38,779 bases of DNA from Pseudomonas fluorescens (GCF_000967965.1 NZ_LACC01000037.1:1-38779); one strand, 5' to 3'. Counted from the stretch's first letter, positions 24,627 to 32,499 are shown. Translations and numbers: made by a program. The notes: generated by a model from the sequence alone, not told the origin.

Positions 24627-25601
24627 TCAAAGAGCAACATTGCCTCCTCGCCCAAACCGCTCCCGATACACCGAAGGCGGCACGCCAACCACGGTTCGAA
24701 AGGCCACCCGAAAGCTTTCCACCGAGCGATAACCACAACGTTCGGCAATCTGCTCGGTGTTCTGGTCGCTGCTTTCCAGCAGTTCGCGGGCGCGGCCCAG
24801 GCGTTCGTGCTGCAACCAGGTTTTCGGTGACTGTCCGCTGGCTTCGGTGAAGCGGCGCAGGAAGGTGCGTTCGCTCATGGCGGCTTCGCTGGCCAAGTCG
24901 CGCACCTCCAGTGGCTCGTGCAAACGCTCACGTGCCCACTGCATGACGCGGGAAAGATCGCTGCGCGGTGTAGGACTGACCGGCGTCGGGATGAATTGCG
25001 CCTGACCACCGCTGCGTTGCGGCGACATGACCAGGCGCCGGGCCACGGAGTTGGCCACTTGGGTGCCGAAATCCCGCGCCACCAGGTGCAGGCAGGCATC
25101 GATGCCTGCCGCGCTGCCGGCGGAGGTGATCAATTGGCCGGAATCGACATACAGCACGTCCGGGTCCACCAGGATGCCGGGAAAGCGCTCGGCCAGTTCC
25201 GAGGTATAGCGCCAGTGCGTGGTCGCACCGTGCCCGTCGAGCAACCCGGTGGCGGCGAGGACGAAAACACCGGAGCAGATAGACAGCAACCGCGCCCCCC
25301 GGGCATGGGCCTGGCGCAGGGCGGCGATCAGTTCTGCGGGCACTGCGGCGCTGCGGTCGCGCCAACCGGGAATGATGATGGTGCGGGCATCGGCGAGCAA
25401 TTCCATGCCGCCATCGGCCAGTACCTGGATGCCGCCCATGGCACGCATCGGGCCCTGATCGACCGCGACGATGCGATGCTCGTACCACGGAAATTCGAAT
25501 TCGGGCCGTGGCAGGCCGAAGATCTCCACGGCAATGCCGAACTCGAACGTGCAGAGGCCGTCGTAGGCCAGAATCGCGACCATTCCTGGGGTGGGGTGCA
25601 T
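24627..25601 (-). CDS. ftrA: FtrA-type regulator: GATase1-like domain plus AraC HTH
   Basis: Predicted 324-residue transcription factor. Residues 1-~180 form a DJ-1/PfpI-like sensor domain (VAILAYDGLCTFEFGIAVEIF, with LLSICSGVFVLAATGLLDGH holding the nucleophile-position Cys). The last ~100 residues are an AraC-type double helix-turn-helix (MSERTFLRRFTEASGQSP and IAERCGYRSVESFRVAFR). The start at 25601 is preferred over a TTG at 25649; an ATG at 25583 is also possible. It is divergent from a rhodanese gene across 101 bases, a pairing that is common for this regulator, and it probably controls that gene. Its ligand is not known. Confidence 0.88.
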   Translation of the reverse strand: MHPTPGMVAILAYDGLCTFEFGIAVEIFGLPRPEFEFPWYEHRIVAVDQGPMRAMGGIQVLADGGMELLADARTIIIPGWRDRSAAVPAELIAALRQAHARGARLLSICSGVFVLAATGLLDGHGATTHWRYTSELAERFPGILVDPDVLYVDSGQLITSAGSAAGIDACLHLVARDFGTQVANSVARRLVMSPQRSGGQAQFIPTPVSPTPRSDLSRVMQWARERLHEPLEVRDLASEAAMSERTFLRRFTEASGQSPKTWLQHERLGRARELLESSDQNTEQIAERCGYRSVESFRVAFRTVVGVPPSVYRERFGRGGNVAL

Positions 25602-25702
25602 TTGGCGGAAAGTTCCCGGTGAGTGTCTTGTGCGCCACTGTAGCCGCAAGCGGCTGGCGGATAAAGTCTTCCCACACCCACCGCTTCTTTGGAGTACAGC
25701 CC

Positions 25703-26137
25703 ATGACCAGCCTTGTTCGCGAAATTCCCGCCGCCCCCTCGGCCATCGCCCTGATGCATTTCAGCAACCGTCTGACCTTCGAAACCGACTGTTCCGACGT
25801 CTACGGCAGCCTGCAGGCTGGCGAAGTCGATTTCATCCTGGTGGATGTTCGTGGCCCGCTGGCGTTCGAACGCGGGCATGTACCGGGAGCGATCAACATT
25901 CCCGGGCGTTTGCTGACTGCCGAAGGTTTGGCGGGTTATCCGAAGAACAGCCTGTTCGTGGTGTATTGCGCCGGGCCTCATTGCAACGGCGCGAACAAGG
26001 CGGCGGTGAAACTGGCGGCCCTGGGTTATCCGGTCAAGGAGATGATCGGCGGCGTGACCGGGTGGCTGGATGAAGGGTTTGAGTTGAGTGCCGGGGTGCA
26101 GCGGCCGGTGAATGCTGTGATTGGTTGTGAATGCTGA
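25703..26137 (+). CDS. Rhodanese-domain protein
   Basis: Predicted 144-residue single-domain rhodanese with GGAG at 25691-25694 before the ATG. It shows FILVDVRGPLAFERGHVPGAINIP (residues 44-67) and the active-site loop VYCAGPHCNGA with Cys89 as the likely persulfide carrier, then GGVTGWLDEGF. Rhodaneses move sulfane sulfur from thiosulfate or a related donor. The second Cys in the loop (Cys94) is unusual enough to note. It is divergent from ftrA and is probably its target; physiological donor and acceptor are unknown. Confidence 0.9.
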   Translation: MTSLVREIPAAPSAIALMHFSNRLTFETDCSDVYGSLQAGEVDFILVDVRGPLAFERGHVPGAINIPGRLLTAEGLAGYPKNSLFVVYCAGPHCNGANKAAVKLAALGYPVKEMIGGVTGWLDEGFELSAGVQRPVNAVIGCEC

Positions 26138-26177
26138 TACCCAAACACCATTGATCATTGTGGTGAGGGGGCTTGCC

Positions 26178-26271
26178 TGTGGCGAGGGAGCTTGCTCCCG
26201 CTCGGCTGCGAAGCAGACGCAGTTTTTTGGGGCCGCTTCGCGACCCAGCGGGAGCAAGCTCCCTCGCCACA
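26178..26271. repeat. Inverted REP pair with 25-base perfect arms
   Basis: The arm at 26178-26202 (core GGCGAGGGAGCTTGCTCCC) is the exact reverse complement of 26247-26271. The loop contains a further GCGAAGC/GCTTCGC pairing. It lies between the convergent rhodanese and amidotransferase genes and could act as a bidirectional 3'-end structure. The perfect match of both arms suggests a recent or actively maintained doublet. Confidence 0.9.
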
Positions 26272-26290
26272 AGAGTGGGGTCCCCACGGA

Positions 26291-26932
26291 TCAGTGTTCG
26301 TTAGCAGCCACCCACCACTCATCCAGTGTCGCCTGCAACCACGCCAACACATCGGCGTAGGCAGCACCGTCCTGCGGCCCCCGTGGCAACGGCGACTCAT
26401 CGCCAAAATGCGCATTGAGCATGGCCACCGACTCGGCGTTCCACTCCGGATGAAACTGCAACCCCAGCCGCATTGGCCCGGCGCGGTACATCTGCTGCAC
26501 ACAGTGCTCGCTGCTGGCGAGCAACTGCGCGGCAGGCGGCAGGTCGATGGCGTCTTCGTGCCACTCCAGCACCTTCAGCGTTTGCCCATCGATAAAGCTC
26601 ACGGTGGTCCATCCGGTTTCGCTCCGATCCATCCGCCGTACATTCCCGCCCAGGCTCAACGCCAGCAACTGTGCCCCCAGGCAAATGGCGAACACAGCCG
26701 CGTCTTGATCCAGAGTGCCTCTGAGCCATTGCCGTTCGGCTTCCAGCCAGTCCGGGCCGGCATTGGATTCGTAAGGTCCGCCCAACAGGATCACGGGATC
26801 GGCGCTGACGGGCGGCAATTGGCCGAGGTCGGCGCGAAACACCTTCAGCGTCAGCCCTCGGGATTCGGCCCAGGTCGCAATGGCGCCCGGACCTTCGGCG
26901 GGGTGGTGCTGGATCAGGTTCAACGTGGGCAT
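26291..26932 (-). CDS. Class I glutamine amidotransferase-like protein
   Basis: Predicted 213-residue cytosolic protein. It has the class I triad: Cys84 in FAICLGAQLLA, and His161 and Glu163 in QFHPEWN. VILLGGPYESNAG near residue 50 is also typical of GMP-synthase-like stand-alone amidotransferases. The start at 26932 has only a weak GAGAA upstream; an alternative TTG at 26956 is less likely. No synthase partner adjoins it, so it may instead be a gamma-glutamyl hydrolase-type enzyme, such as those acting on gamma-glutamyl-polyamines. Closeness to arginine-related genes makes that attractive but unproven. Confidence 0.85.
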   Translation of the reverse strand: MPTLNLIQHHPAEGPGAIATWAESRGLTLKVFRADLGQLPPVSADPVILLGGPYESNAGPDWLEAERQWLRGTLDQDAAVFAICLGAQLLALSLGGNVRRMDRSETGWTTVSFIDGQTLKVLEWHEDAIDLPPAAQLLASSEHCVQQMYRAGPMRLGLQFHPEWNAESVAMLNAHFGDESPLPRGPQDGAAYADVLAWLQATLDEWWVAANEH

Positions 26933-27262
26933 CACGCTATTCTCGATGGGACGCAAGGGCGCTCAATGTGCCGCAAAACACCGGGTATCGCCAGTCGTCA
27001 CGTTCTGTCGGATGGCGCCTGAAAGCCTGTAGGTCCGGTCTGAAATCGCGATATATCTGACAGACATTGCACCGTCATGGCGCGTTCACCTCGACACCTC
27101 CCTCCGGGTGCCACTTTTCTGTAAATATTTGTCGCCTCGGCGTAATTTGCCCTCCTGTAGCCGCTCTAGACTGCCGGCCACTTCGGTTCCCGCTCACGAA
27201 GCGACGACCGAACGCTGCCAATCGAAGCTGCCAATAAAAGCCTCCGCACACAGGAGTTATAA
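26933..27262. promoter_or_regulatory. Promoter region of the aotJ-like gene with candidate operators
   Basis: A 330-base divergent spacer without a gene. It holds a tandem ArgR-like site (27109-27150, listed separately) and a cluster of short palindromes (ATCGCGAT 27045-27052 overlapping GATATATC 27050-27057, flanked by GTCTG 27038-27042 and CAGAC 27061-27065) that may be a second operator. A ribosome site AGGAG at 27251-27255 precedes the ATG at 27263. Confidence 0.5.
27109..27150 (+). promoter_or_regulatory. Tandem ArgR-type operator upstream of aotJ
   Basis: P. aeruginosa ArgR is reported to bind direct repeats of TGTCGC-N8-AA-N5. Bases 27130-27150 fit one unit exactly (TGTCGC, eight bases, AA at 27144-27145, five bases). 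The 21 bases directly before it (27109-27129) fit a second, imperfect unit (TGCCAC, eight bases, AA at 27123-27124). The two are in perfect 21-base register. This strongly suggests arginine-responsive control of the binding-protein gene. Confidence 0.7.
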
Positions 27263-28042
27263 ATGAAGAAGCTAGTGATGTTCGGTGCCCTGGCACTGTC
27301 GATGTTGTCCCTGACCGCCGTGGCCGAAGACGCCAAGCCGATCCGCATCGGTATCGAAGCCGGCTACCCGCCATTCTCGATGAAAACCCCTGACGGCAAA
27401 CTCACCGGTTTCGACGTGGATATCGGCGATGCGCTGTGCGAGCAGATGAAAGTCAAGTGCACCTGGGTCGAGCAAGAGTTCGACGGCCTGATCCCTGCGC
27501 TGAAGGTCAAGAAAATCGACGCCATCCTGTCGTCCATGACCATCACTGACGACCGCAAGAAGAACGTCGATTTCACCATCAAGTACTACCACACCCCGGC
27601 ACGCTTCGTGATGAAGGAAGGCACCGACGTCAAGGACCCGCTGACCGAACTCAAGGGCAAGAAAGTCGGTGTCCTGCGCGCCAGTACCCACGACCGCTTC
27701 GCCACCGAAGTGCTGCAACCGGCGGGGATCGTACTGGTGCGCTACGGCTCCCAGCAGGAAGCCAACCTGGACATGGTCTCCGGCCGCATTGACGCGTTGC
27801 TGGCCGACTCGGTCAACCTGGACGACGGTTTCCTGAAAACCGACGCCGGTAAAGGTTTTGCCTTCGTCGGCCCTGAGTACAACGATCCGAAATACTTCGG
27901 TGGCGGCGCCGGCATCGCCGTGCGCAAGGGCGATACCGCTCTGGCCGAGAAATTCAACACAGCGATCACCGAAATCCGCGCCAACGGCAAGTACAAGCAA
28001 GTGCAGGACAAGTACTTCAAGTTTGACGTTTACGGCGAGTAA
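27263..28042 (+). CDS. aotJ: AotJ-like arginine/ornithine periplasmic binding protein
   Basis: Predicted 259-residue solute-binding protein of the ABC polar amino-acid family. A Sec signal (KKLVMFGALALSMLSLTAVA, cleavage about residue 22) precedes the mature start IRIGIEAGYPPFSMKTPDGKL. Other family blocks are GFDVDIGDALCEQM, FDGLIPALKVKKIDAILSSM, VLRASTHDR, GSQQEANLDMVSGRIDALLADS and KYFGGGAGIAVRKGD. It closely resembles AotJ/HisJ/ArgT-type proteins. An ArgR-like operator lies upstream and an intrinsic terminator directly downstream. No permease or ATPase genes follow, so it must share the membrane part of another transporter, or serve as a sensor ligand-binder. Confidence 0.9.
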   Translation: MKKLVMFGALALSMLSLTAVAEDAKPIRIGIEAGYPPFSMKTPDGKLTGFDVDIGDALCEQMKVKCTWVEQEFDGLIPALKVKKIDAILSSMTITDDRKKNVDFTIKYYHTPARFVMKEGTDVKDPLTELKGKKVGVLRASTHDRFATEVLQPAGIVLVRYGSQQEANLDMVSGRIDALLADSVNLDDGFLKTDAGKGFAFVGPEYNDPKYFGGGAGIAVRKGDTALAEKFNTAITEIRANGKYKQVQDKYFKFDVYGE

Positions 28043-28060
28043 TCCAGCCGTTTGGAAAAG

Positions 28061-28093
28061 TGGCAACCGTCAGACGCGGTTGCCATTTTTTTT
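28061..28093 (+). terminator. Intrinsic terminator between aotJ and the AotO-like gene
   Basis: TGGCAACCG (28061-28069) and CGGTTGCCA (28077-28085) form a perfect 9-base stem with a 7-base loop, followed by eight T residues (28086-28093). It would end most aotJ transcripts and leave a smaller share reading into the next gene, a common way to make binding proteins in excess. Confidence 0.93.
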
Positions 28094-28150
28094 GTGCAGT
28101 CATTTTCAGCGCAAAGATTCCACAGGTTTCTCTGTTTTCAGGAGTTTTTT

Positions 28151-29263
28151 ATGCAACGCATCGACCACAAACTTCCCTGGAGCCACCTGGGCAGCGAGCG
28201 CACCCTCAGCGTGTTTCGTTATGGCGCGGGCACGCGCAAGGTGTACATCCAGGCCAGCCTGCATGCCGACGAATTGCCGGGCATGCGCACCGCCTGGGAG
28301 TTGAAAAAACGCCTGGCCGACCTTGAGCAACAGGGACAATTGAACGGTGTGATAGAGCTGGTGCCGGTGGCCAATCCCATTGGCCTCGACCAGCACTTGC
28401 AAGGCAGCCACTTGGGGCGTTTCGAGCTCGGCAGCGGCAAGAACTTCAATCGCTCGTTCGTCGAACTCAGTGCGCCGGTGGCCGAGTTGATCGGTGATCG
28501 CCTTGGCACCGACGCCCAGGCCAACATCGCGCTGATTCGCCAGACCATGGGCCAGGTCCTCGACGGCTTGCCGGCAGCGCCATCGCAGCTGGAAGCCATG
28601 CACCGCCTGTTGCTGCGCCATGCCTGCGACGCCGACATCACCCTCGACCTGCATTGCGACTTCGACGCCGCGATCCACATCTACGCGTTGCCGCAGCACT
28701 GGCCGCAGTGGCAATCCCTGGCGGCGCGTTTGAAGGCCGGCGTGGCGTTGTTGTGTGAAGACTCCGGCGGCAGTTCGTTCGATGAATCCTGTTCTTCGCC
28801 ATGGTTGCGCCTGGCCAGGGCGTTCCCGGCGGCGACGATTCCACCGGCCAACCTGGCGACCACCCTGGAGCTGGGCAGCATGGGCGACACCCGGGTCGAC
28901 CAGGCCCAGGCCAATTGCGAGGCCATCCTCGGGTTCCTCGCCGAGCAGGGTTTCATCTCCGGCACCTGGCCAGCGGCACCGGCCGAATGCTGCGAAGGCA
29001 TGCCATTCGAAGGCACCCAATACCTGTTCGCACCGCATCATGGTGTGGTCAGCTTCCTGCGTGAGGCCGGGGAGTGGGTGGAGAAGGGCGATGCGCTGTT
29101 CGAGGTGGTCGACCCGTTGAACGACAAGGTCACCGCCGTGCAGGCCGGCACCAGTGGCGTGCTGTTCGCCATCGACCGTGGGCGCTACACCCAACCGGGC
29201 AGTTGGCAGGCGAAGGTCGCCGGGCGCGAGCCGATTCGGGTGGGCAAGTTGATCAACGACTGA
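28151..29263 (+). CDS. aotO: AotO-like zinc deacylase (succinylglutamate desuccinylase/aspartoacylase family)
   Basis: Predicted 370-residue cytosolic protein with AGGAG upstream. The zinc-site pattern of the M14/AstE-ASPA superfamily is visible: ASLHADELPG (His38, Glu41) and LDLHCDFDAAIH (His168), with NFNRSF (Arg101) as a likely carboxylate contact. A C-terminal beta-rich section (GVVSFLREAGEWVEKGDALFEVVDP) is typical of the group. It matches the AotO protein that sits inside the P. aeruginosa aotJQMOP-argR operon, where its role is not settled. Here it directly follows an AotJ homologue. A deacylase of N-acylated amino acids is the general expectation; the substrate is unknown. Confidence 0.85.
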   Translation: MQRIDHKLPWSHLGSERTLSVFRYGAGTRKVYIQASLHADELPGMRTAWELKKRLADLEQQGQLNGVIELVPVANPIGLDQHLQGSHLGRFELGSGKNFNRSFVELSAPVAELIGDRLGTDAQANIALIRQTMGQVLDGLPAAPSQLEAMHRLLLRHACDADITLDLHCDFDAAIHIYALPQHWPQWQSLAARLKAGVALLCEDSGGSSFDESCSSPWLRLARAFPAATIPPANLATTLELGSMGDTRVDQAQANCEAILGFLAEQGFISGTWPAAPAECCEGMPFEGTQYLFAPHHGVVSFLREAGEWVEKGDALFEVVDPLNDKVTAVQAGTSGVLFAIDRGRYTQPGSWQAKVAGREPIRVGKLIND

Positions 29264-29293
29264 TTCAGAGATTTTTGCAGGTTGTTCGGGCCT

Positions 29294-29360
29294 CTTCGCG
29301 AGCAGGCTCGCTCTCACAGTTGAATGCATTTCAAATGTGGGAGCGAGCCTGCTCGCGAAG
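29294..29360. repeat. Inverted REP pair
   Basis: CTTCGCGAGCAGGCTCGCTC at 29294 is the inverse of GAGCGAGCCTGCTCGCGAAG ending at 29360, with a single mismatch further out. It lies between aotO and the esterase gene. Confidence 0.8.
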
Positions 29361-29447
29361 GCGGCATCAGTCGCGCCCGAGATGTTCCTGCCCCACCTCA
29401 CAGTGTTAGGCTCTTCCCCGAATCCTGCATTCCGTGAAGGAAGACCC

Positions 29448-30164
29448 ATGTTGAAGATTCTCGCGCTGCTCACGCTCTTGGTATCCACTGCCGTCCACGC
29501 CCAAACCCCGCTGCAAACCGACTTGCCGCTCAAGTACCTGGAGCAGGCCAGCGCCGATTCGAACCATCAACCCCTGGTGATTTTCCTCCACGGTTACGGC
29601 AGTAACGAGCAGGACCTGTTCGGCATCAAGGATGACTTGCCCGCGTCCTACACCTACCTGTCGGTGCGGGCACCCTTGGTGATGGAGGCGGGTAGCTATC
29701 AGTGGTTTCGCAAGAAGGGCGAAGGGGCCTACAACGGCGAGACCGATGATCTGAAGTCCAGCGGCCAGTTGCTGCTGGATTTCGTCGCACAGGCCACGAA
29801 GAAATATCACACCGAACCCGAGAAGGTGTTCCTGGTGGGCTTTAGCCAGGGCGCGATCATGTCCTACGAAACAGGCCTGCGGCATCCCGAGGCGCTCGGT
29901 GGGATCGCTGCATTGAGCGGACGGATACTGCCGGTGCTCAAGTCCGAGCTCCAGCCGGATGAAAAACGCCAGTCCCTGGCGATTTTCATCGGTCATGGCG
30001 AGCAGGACAAACGCCTGCCATTGAGCGACGGCACCGAAGCCAATAGCCTGTTGCAGAGCGTGTCACTCGAACCCGAGTTTCACGCCTACCCCGGTGTCGG
30101 TCACAACATCAGCGCCGACGAGATACAGGACTTGAGCGCCTGGTTGCAGCGCCTCAATCCCTGA
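29448..30164 (+). CDS. Exported carboxylesterase/phospholipase-like alpha/beta hydrolase
   Basis: Predicted 238-residue secreted hydrolase of the phospholipase/carboxylesterase family. The ATG at 29448 follows GAAGGAAG; the signal KILALLTLLVSTAVHA ends near residue 18. VIFLHGYGSNEQDLF (44-58) forms the oxyanion region. The triad is Ser133 in GFSQGA, Asp187 in GEQDKRLP and His219 in GVGHN. It is transcribed towards a small exported protein and ends only three bases from that gene's stop. Substrate unknown; short-chain esters are typical. Confidence 0.88.
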   Translation: MLKILALLTLLVSTAVHAQTPLQTDLPLKYLEQASADSNHQPLVIFLHGYGSNEQDLFGIKDDLPASYTYLSVRAPLVMEAGSYQWFRKKGEGAYNGETDDLKSSGQLLLDFVAQATKKYHTEPEKVFLVGFSQGAIMSYETGLRHPEALGGIAALSGRILPVLKSELQPDEKRQSLAIFIGHGEQDKRLPLSDGTEANSLLQSVSLEPEFHAYPGVGHNISADEIQDLSAWLQRLNP

Positions 30165-30167
30165 GAT

Positions 30168-30734
30168 TCATTTTCCGCTGACGATCTGTTTGATCAGGGT
30201 TTCGTGTGCCGCCATGTCGCCTGGGCGGGAAATCACCTGGATCACCGCCATGCGAGTGCCTGATGCGGCCATCAGCGTGGTGGTGAGGGTCATGCCGCCG
30301 CCCTGCGTGGCAGTGCCGTCGACCTGGCGCAGGCCCAGCCCGGTTTTTTGAGTCAGGGCTTTCTCGCTGAGCTTGTTGTAGTCGGGCAGGGATTTGTGTT
30401 GCGCCGCTTCGAAATCGGCCACGGTACCGTCGAGGAACCTGCCGTCGTTGTCCTTGACGCTGACACCGTTGGGCAGGGTGTTTTCTGCGGCGATCACCAC
30501 GGTCTTGGTGGTCTCGTTGCTGTACAGGGTGCCGCTGGCACCGTCCGGGCTGGCCGGCAGCGGGTTGGCGATGAAACCCTTGGGCAGGTTGAAGGTGAAC
30601 TTGCTGCCGAGCATCGAGACTTTCTGGGCGGGCGCATCGCTGGACGTGGCCTTGGCAGCCTGCGCATTCAAAGCCCCAAGGCCGGTAGCGGCGGCCAGCA
30701 GCAGGACAAGGGCTTTTTTACTCAACAATGACAT
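30168..30734 (-). CDS. Small exported protein, possibly DcrB-like
   Basis: Predicted 188-residue protein with GGAG before the ATG at 30734 and a clear Sec signal (KKALVLLLAAATGLGALNAQA, cleavage about residue 27). The mature part contains GSKFTFNLPKGFIANPLP and LPDYNKLSEKALTQKTGLGLRQVDG, recalling DcrB/PsbP-like small beta-alpha lipid-envelope proteins, but I cannot assign the family firmly. It converges with the esterase with a 3-base gap and no room for a separate terminator, so the two transcripts may overlap. Function unknown. Confidence 0.75.
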   Translation of the reverse strand: MSLLSKKALVLLLAAATGLGALNAQAAKATSSDAPAQKVSMLGSKFTFNLPKGFIANPLPASPDGASGTLYSNETTKTVVIAAENTLPNGVSVKDNDGRFLDGTVADFEAAQHKSLPDYNKLSEKALTQKTGLGLRQVDGTATQGGGMTLTTTLMAASGTRMAVIQVISRPGDMAAHETLIKQIVSGK

Positions 30735-30857
30735 CGGGATCTCCAGGGATGGGCGCGCGGTGGGGCGCGATCATCCCACGGAGGTTGTGATGCGTTCCAG
30801 TGTGCTCTACCGAGCGGTCACTTAGGCAAAGCAGCGATCGGGGGTTAGGTGGCTTAC

Positions 30858-30882
30858 CTGTGGCAAGCTCCCTCGCCACATT
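30858..30882. repeat. Degenerate REP fragment
   Basis: TGTGGCAAGCTCCCTCGCCACA keeps the outer part of a REP stem (TGTGGC with GCCACA), but most of the core is lost. It lies between the convergent-side start of the small exported protein and the end of the GST gene. Confidence 0.5.
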
Positions 30883-30923
30883 GATCACTCATTTCATCAC
30901 CCTCGAAGGCTGGAACCGGCGGG

Positions 30924-31595
30924 TTACGCCTGGTTTTGTGGGAACAGGTTGCGACGGGTTTCTTCGTCGAATTCGGCCTTGAGCACCAGTTTCTCTTTCA
31001 GACCGTGGGCACGCTGGGCGGCGGGGCGGGCGCTGATTTCATCGTACAAGCGTTTGACGTTCGGGTACGCCGCCAGACCGCTCTCGCCGAGGATGTAGGG
31101 CGCGTAGTTGACCCAGCCCCACAAGGCCATATCGGCGATGCTGTAGGTGTCGCCCGCCAGGTACTGATGTTGGGCCAGGCGCTCGTCGAGGATGCGGTAG
31201 TGGCGTTCGACTTCCTTGAAGTAGCGGTTTTTCGCGTAGGGCAGATCTTCCGGTGCGTGGTGCAGGAAGTGCACCGCCTGGCCGGAGAACGGCGACAGGC
31301 CGGTGCCGATGAACATCAGCCACGACAGCATCTCGGCCTGACCGGTAGCGGAGGTCGGCAGGAAGCGCTGATGTTTGTGCGCCAGGTGCAGCAGGATCGC
31401 CTGGGAGTCGAACACGATGGCATCGCCATCCACCAGCGCGGGTACCTTGGCGTTCGGGTTGATCGCCAAAAAGGCTGGCTGGTGTTGCTCGCCCTTGAAG
31501 GTGTCGACGCCGATCAACTCGTACGGCGTTTGCAGCTCTTCGAGCAGCAGGGCAACTTTCATTGGGTTCGGTGACGGGTGGAAAAAGAATTTCAT
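30924..31595 (-). CDS. Glutathione S-transferase family protein
   Basis: Predicted 223-residue cytosolic enzyme. The N-terminal thioredoxin-like domain (residues 1-80) has the GSH-binding features NPNAKVPALVDGD and FDSQAILLHLA. The all-helical C-terminal domain contains LAGDTYSIADMALWGWVNY, a typical GST N-capping region. The PNPMKVALLLEEL opening is like the Nu/Ure2p-type bacterial GSTs (YfcG/YghU), although the shorter length argues for a generic member. GAGG precedes the ATG. It is about 100 bases downstream of a membrane-protein gene on the same strand. Confidence 0.9.
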   Translation of the reverse strand: MKFFFHPSPNPMKVALLLEELQTPYELIGVDTFKGEQHQPAFLAINPNAKVPALVDGDAIVFDSQAILLHLAHKHQRFLPTSATGQAEMLSWLMFIGTGLSPFSGQAVHFLHHAPEDLPYAKNRYFKEVERHYRILDERLAQHQYLAGDTYSIADMALWGWVNYAPYILGESGLAAYPNVKRLYDEISARPAAQRAHGLKEKLVLKAEFDEETRRNLFPQNQA

Positions 31596-31692
31596 GGTGC
31601 AGGCCTCAGTCGGGTAGGGGTTGGAACTGAGGTCAATGTTGAAGCAAACCCGTTCGATTGACGTGCGAGGTTGTTGTTCTACTCGTGCGAAA

Positions 31693-32499
31693 TCATCGAA
31701 CAGGTTTCGTTGCTTTGATGCTTCCTTCAGTGTCCGTCGCCGGGCTGGCCGGTCGCGCCAGCAGGCGTCTGGTCACGCCCAGCATGGCCACCGACACCGC
31801 GACGCCCAGCACAAAAGCGTTCATTCCCATCGTCGGCAGGGCCAGGGCCAACACCAGGCAAAAGGCGGCGAACGAGTACATGCCGGTGGCGGTGGCGCGC
31901 AACAGCGCGGCGGTAAAGGCCGGGCCACGGGTTTGCTGGGAGAACACCGCCATCACGCTGCCCAGTACCGGGAATACCGCCAGCAGGCCGCTCCAGCGGT
32001 CGCCGACGGTGCTGGCCAGCAGCGTGACGACCAGGGTGAGCAATGCACCGGCCACCATGCGCAACAGGAGCTTGTCGGATTTCGGCGCCGGGCCACTGAG
32101 CACCGGTTGCACGGTGGGGAACAGGTAGGGTGCGGCGAGCAGCGCGGTGGCGGCGGCGCACACCGAAAACACCACGGAGGCCGGGATCAGCGACAGGACA
32201 ACCGCCACCAGTGCCCAAACCGATAGCGAGATCAGCAGCGCCAGCGGCCATTCGGCCCGTTGCGCGACCTGGGCGTAGGTCACGCAGAACGCAATCATCG
32301 CGAACATGGCTGACAGCGCGGCGGTGGCCGATTGCGCGGCGAACGCCTGACCTTGTTCGAGGGCGAGGAACAACAGGATCGGCCCGACCACCACCGGCAA
32401 CCCCGACAACCAACCGGCCACGCTCGGCCCCCAGCGTTTGCCAGCCAGGGAAATCAGTAGCAGGAAGCCTGGGATCAGCAGTAACTTGAGGATCAACAC
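31693..32499 (-). CDS. Polytopic inner-membrane protein, function unknown
   Basis: Predicted 268-residue protein with eight or nine membrane segments, for example LILKLLLIPGFLLLISLAG, WLSGLPVVVGPILLFLAL, FAMIAFCVTYAQV, LALLISLSVWALVAVVLSLI, LLRMVAGALLTLVVTLLAS and FCLVLALALP. I chose the GTG at 32499 because GGAG lies eight bases upstream; an ATG at 32544 has no ribosome site. No catalytic or transport signature is recognised. An 18-base palindrome of the GntR operator type lies about 70 bases upstream, pointing to control by a regulator encoded elsewhere. The GST gene follows on the same strand. Confidence 0.7.
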   Translation of the reverse strand: MLILKLLLIPGFLLLISLAGKRWGPSVAGWLSGLPVVVGPILLFLALEQGQAFAAQSATAALSAMFAMIAFCVTYAQVAQRAEWPLALLISLSVWALVAVVLSLIPASVVFSVCAAATALLAAPYLFPTVQPVLSGPAPKSDKLLLRMVAGALLTLVVTLLASTVGDRWSGLLAVFPVLGSVMAVFSQQTRGPAFTAALLRATATGMYSFAAFCLVLALALPTMGMNAFVLGVAVSVAMLGVTRRLLARPASPATDTEGSIKATKPVR

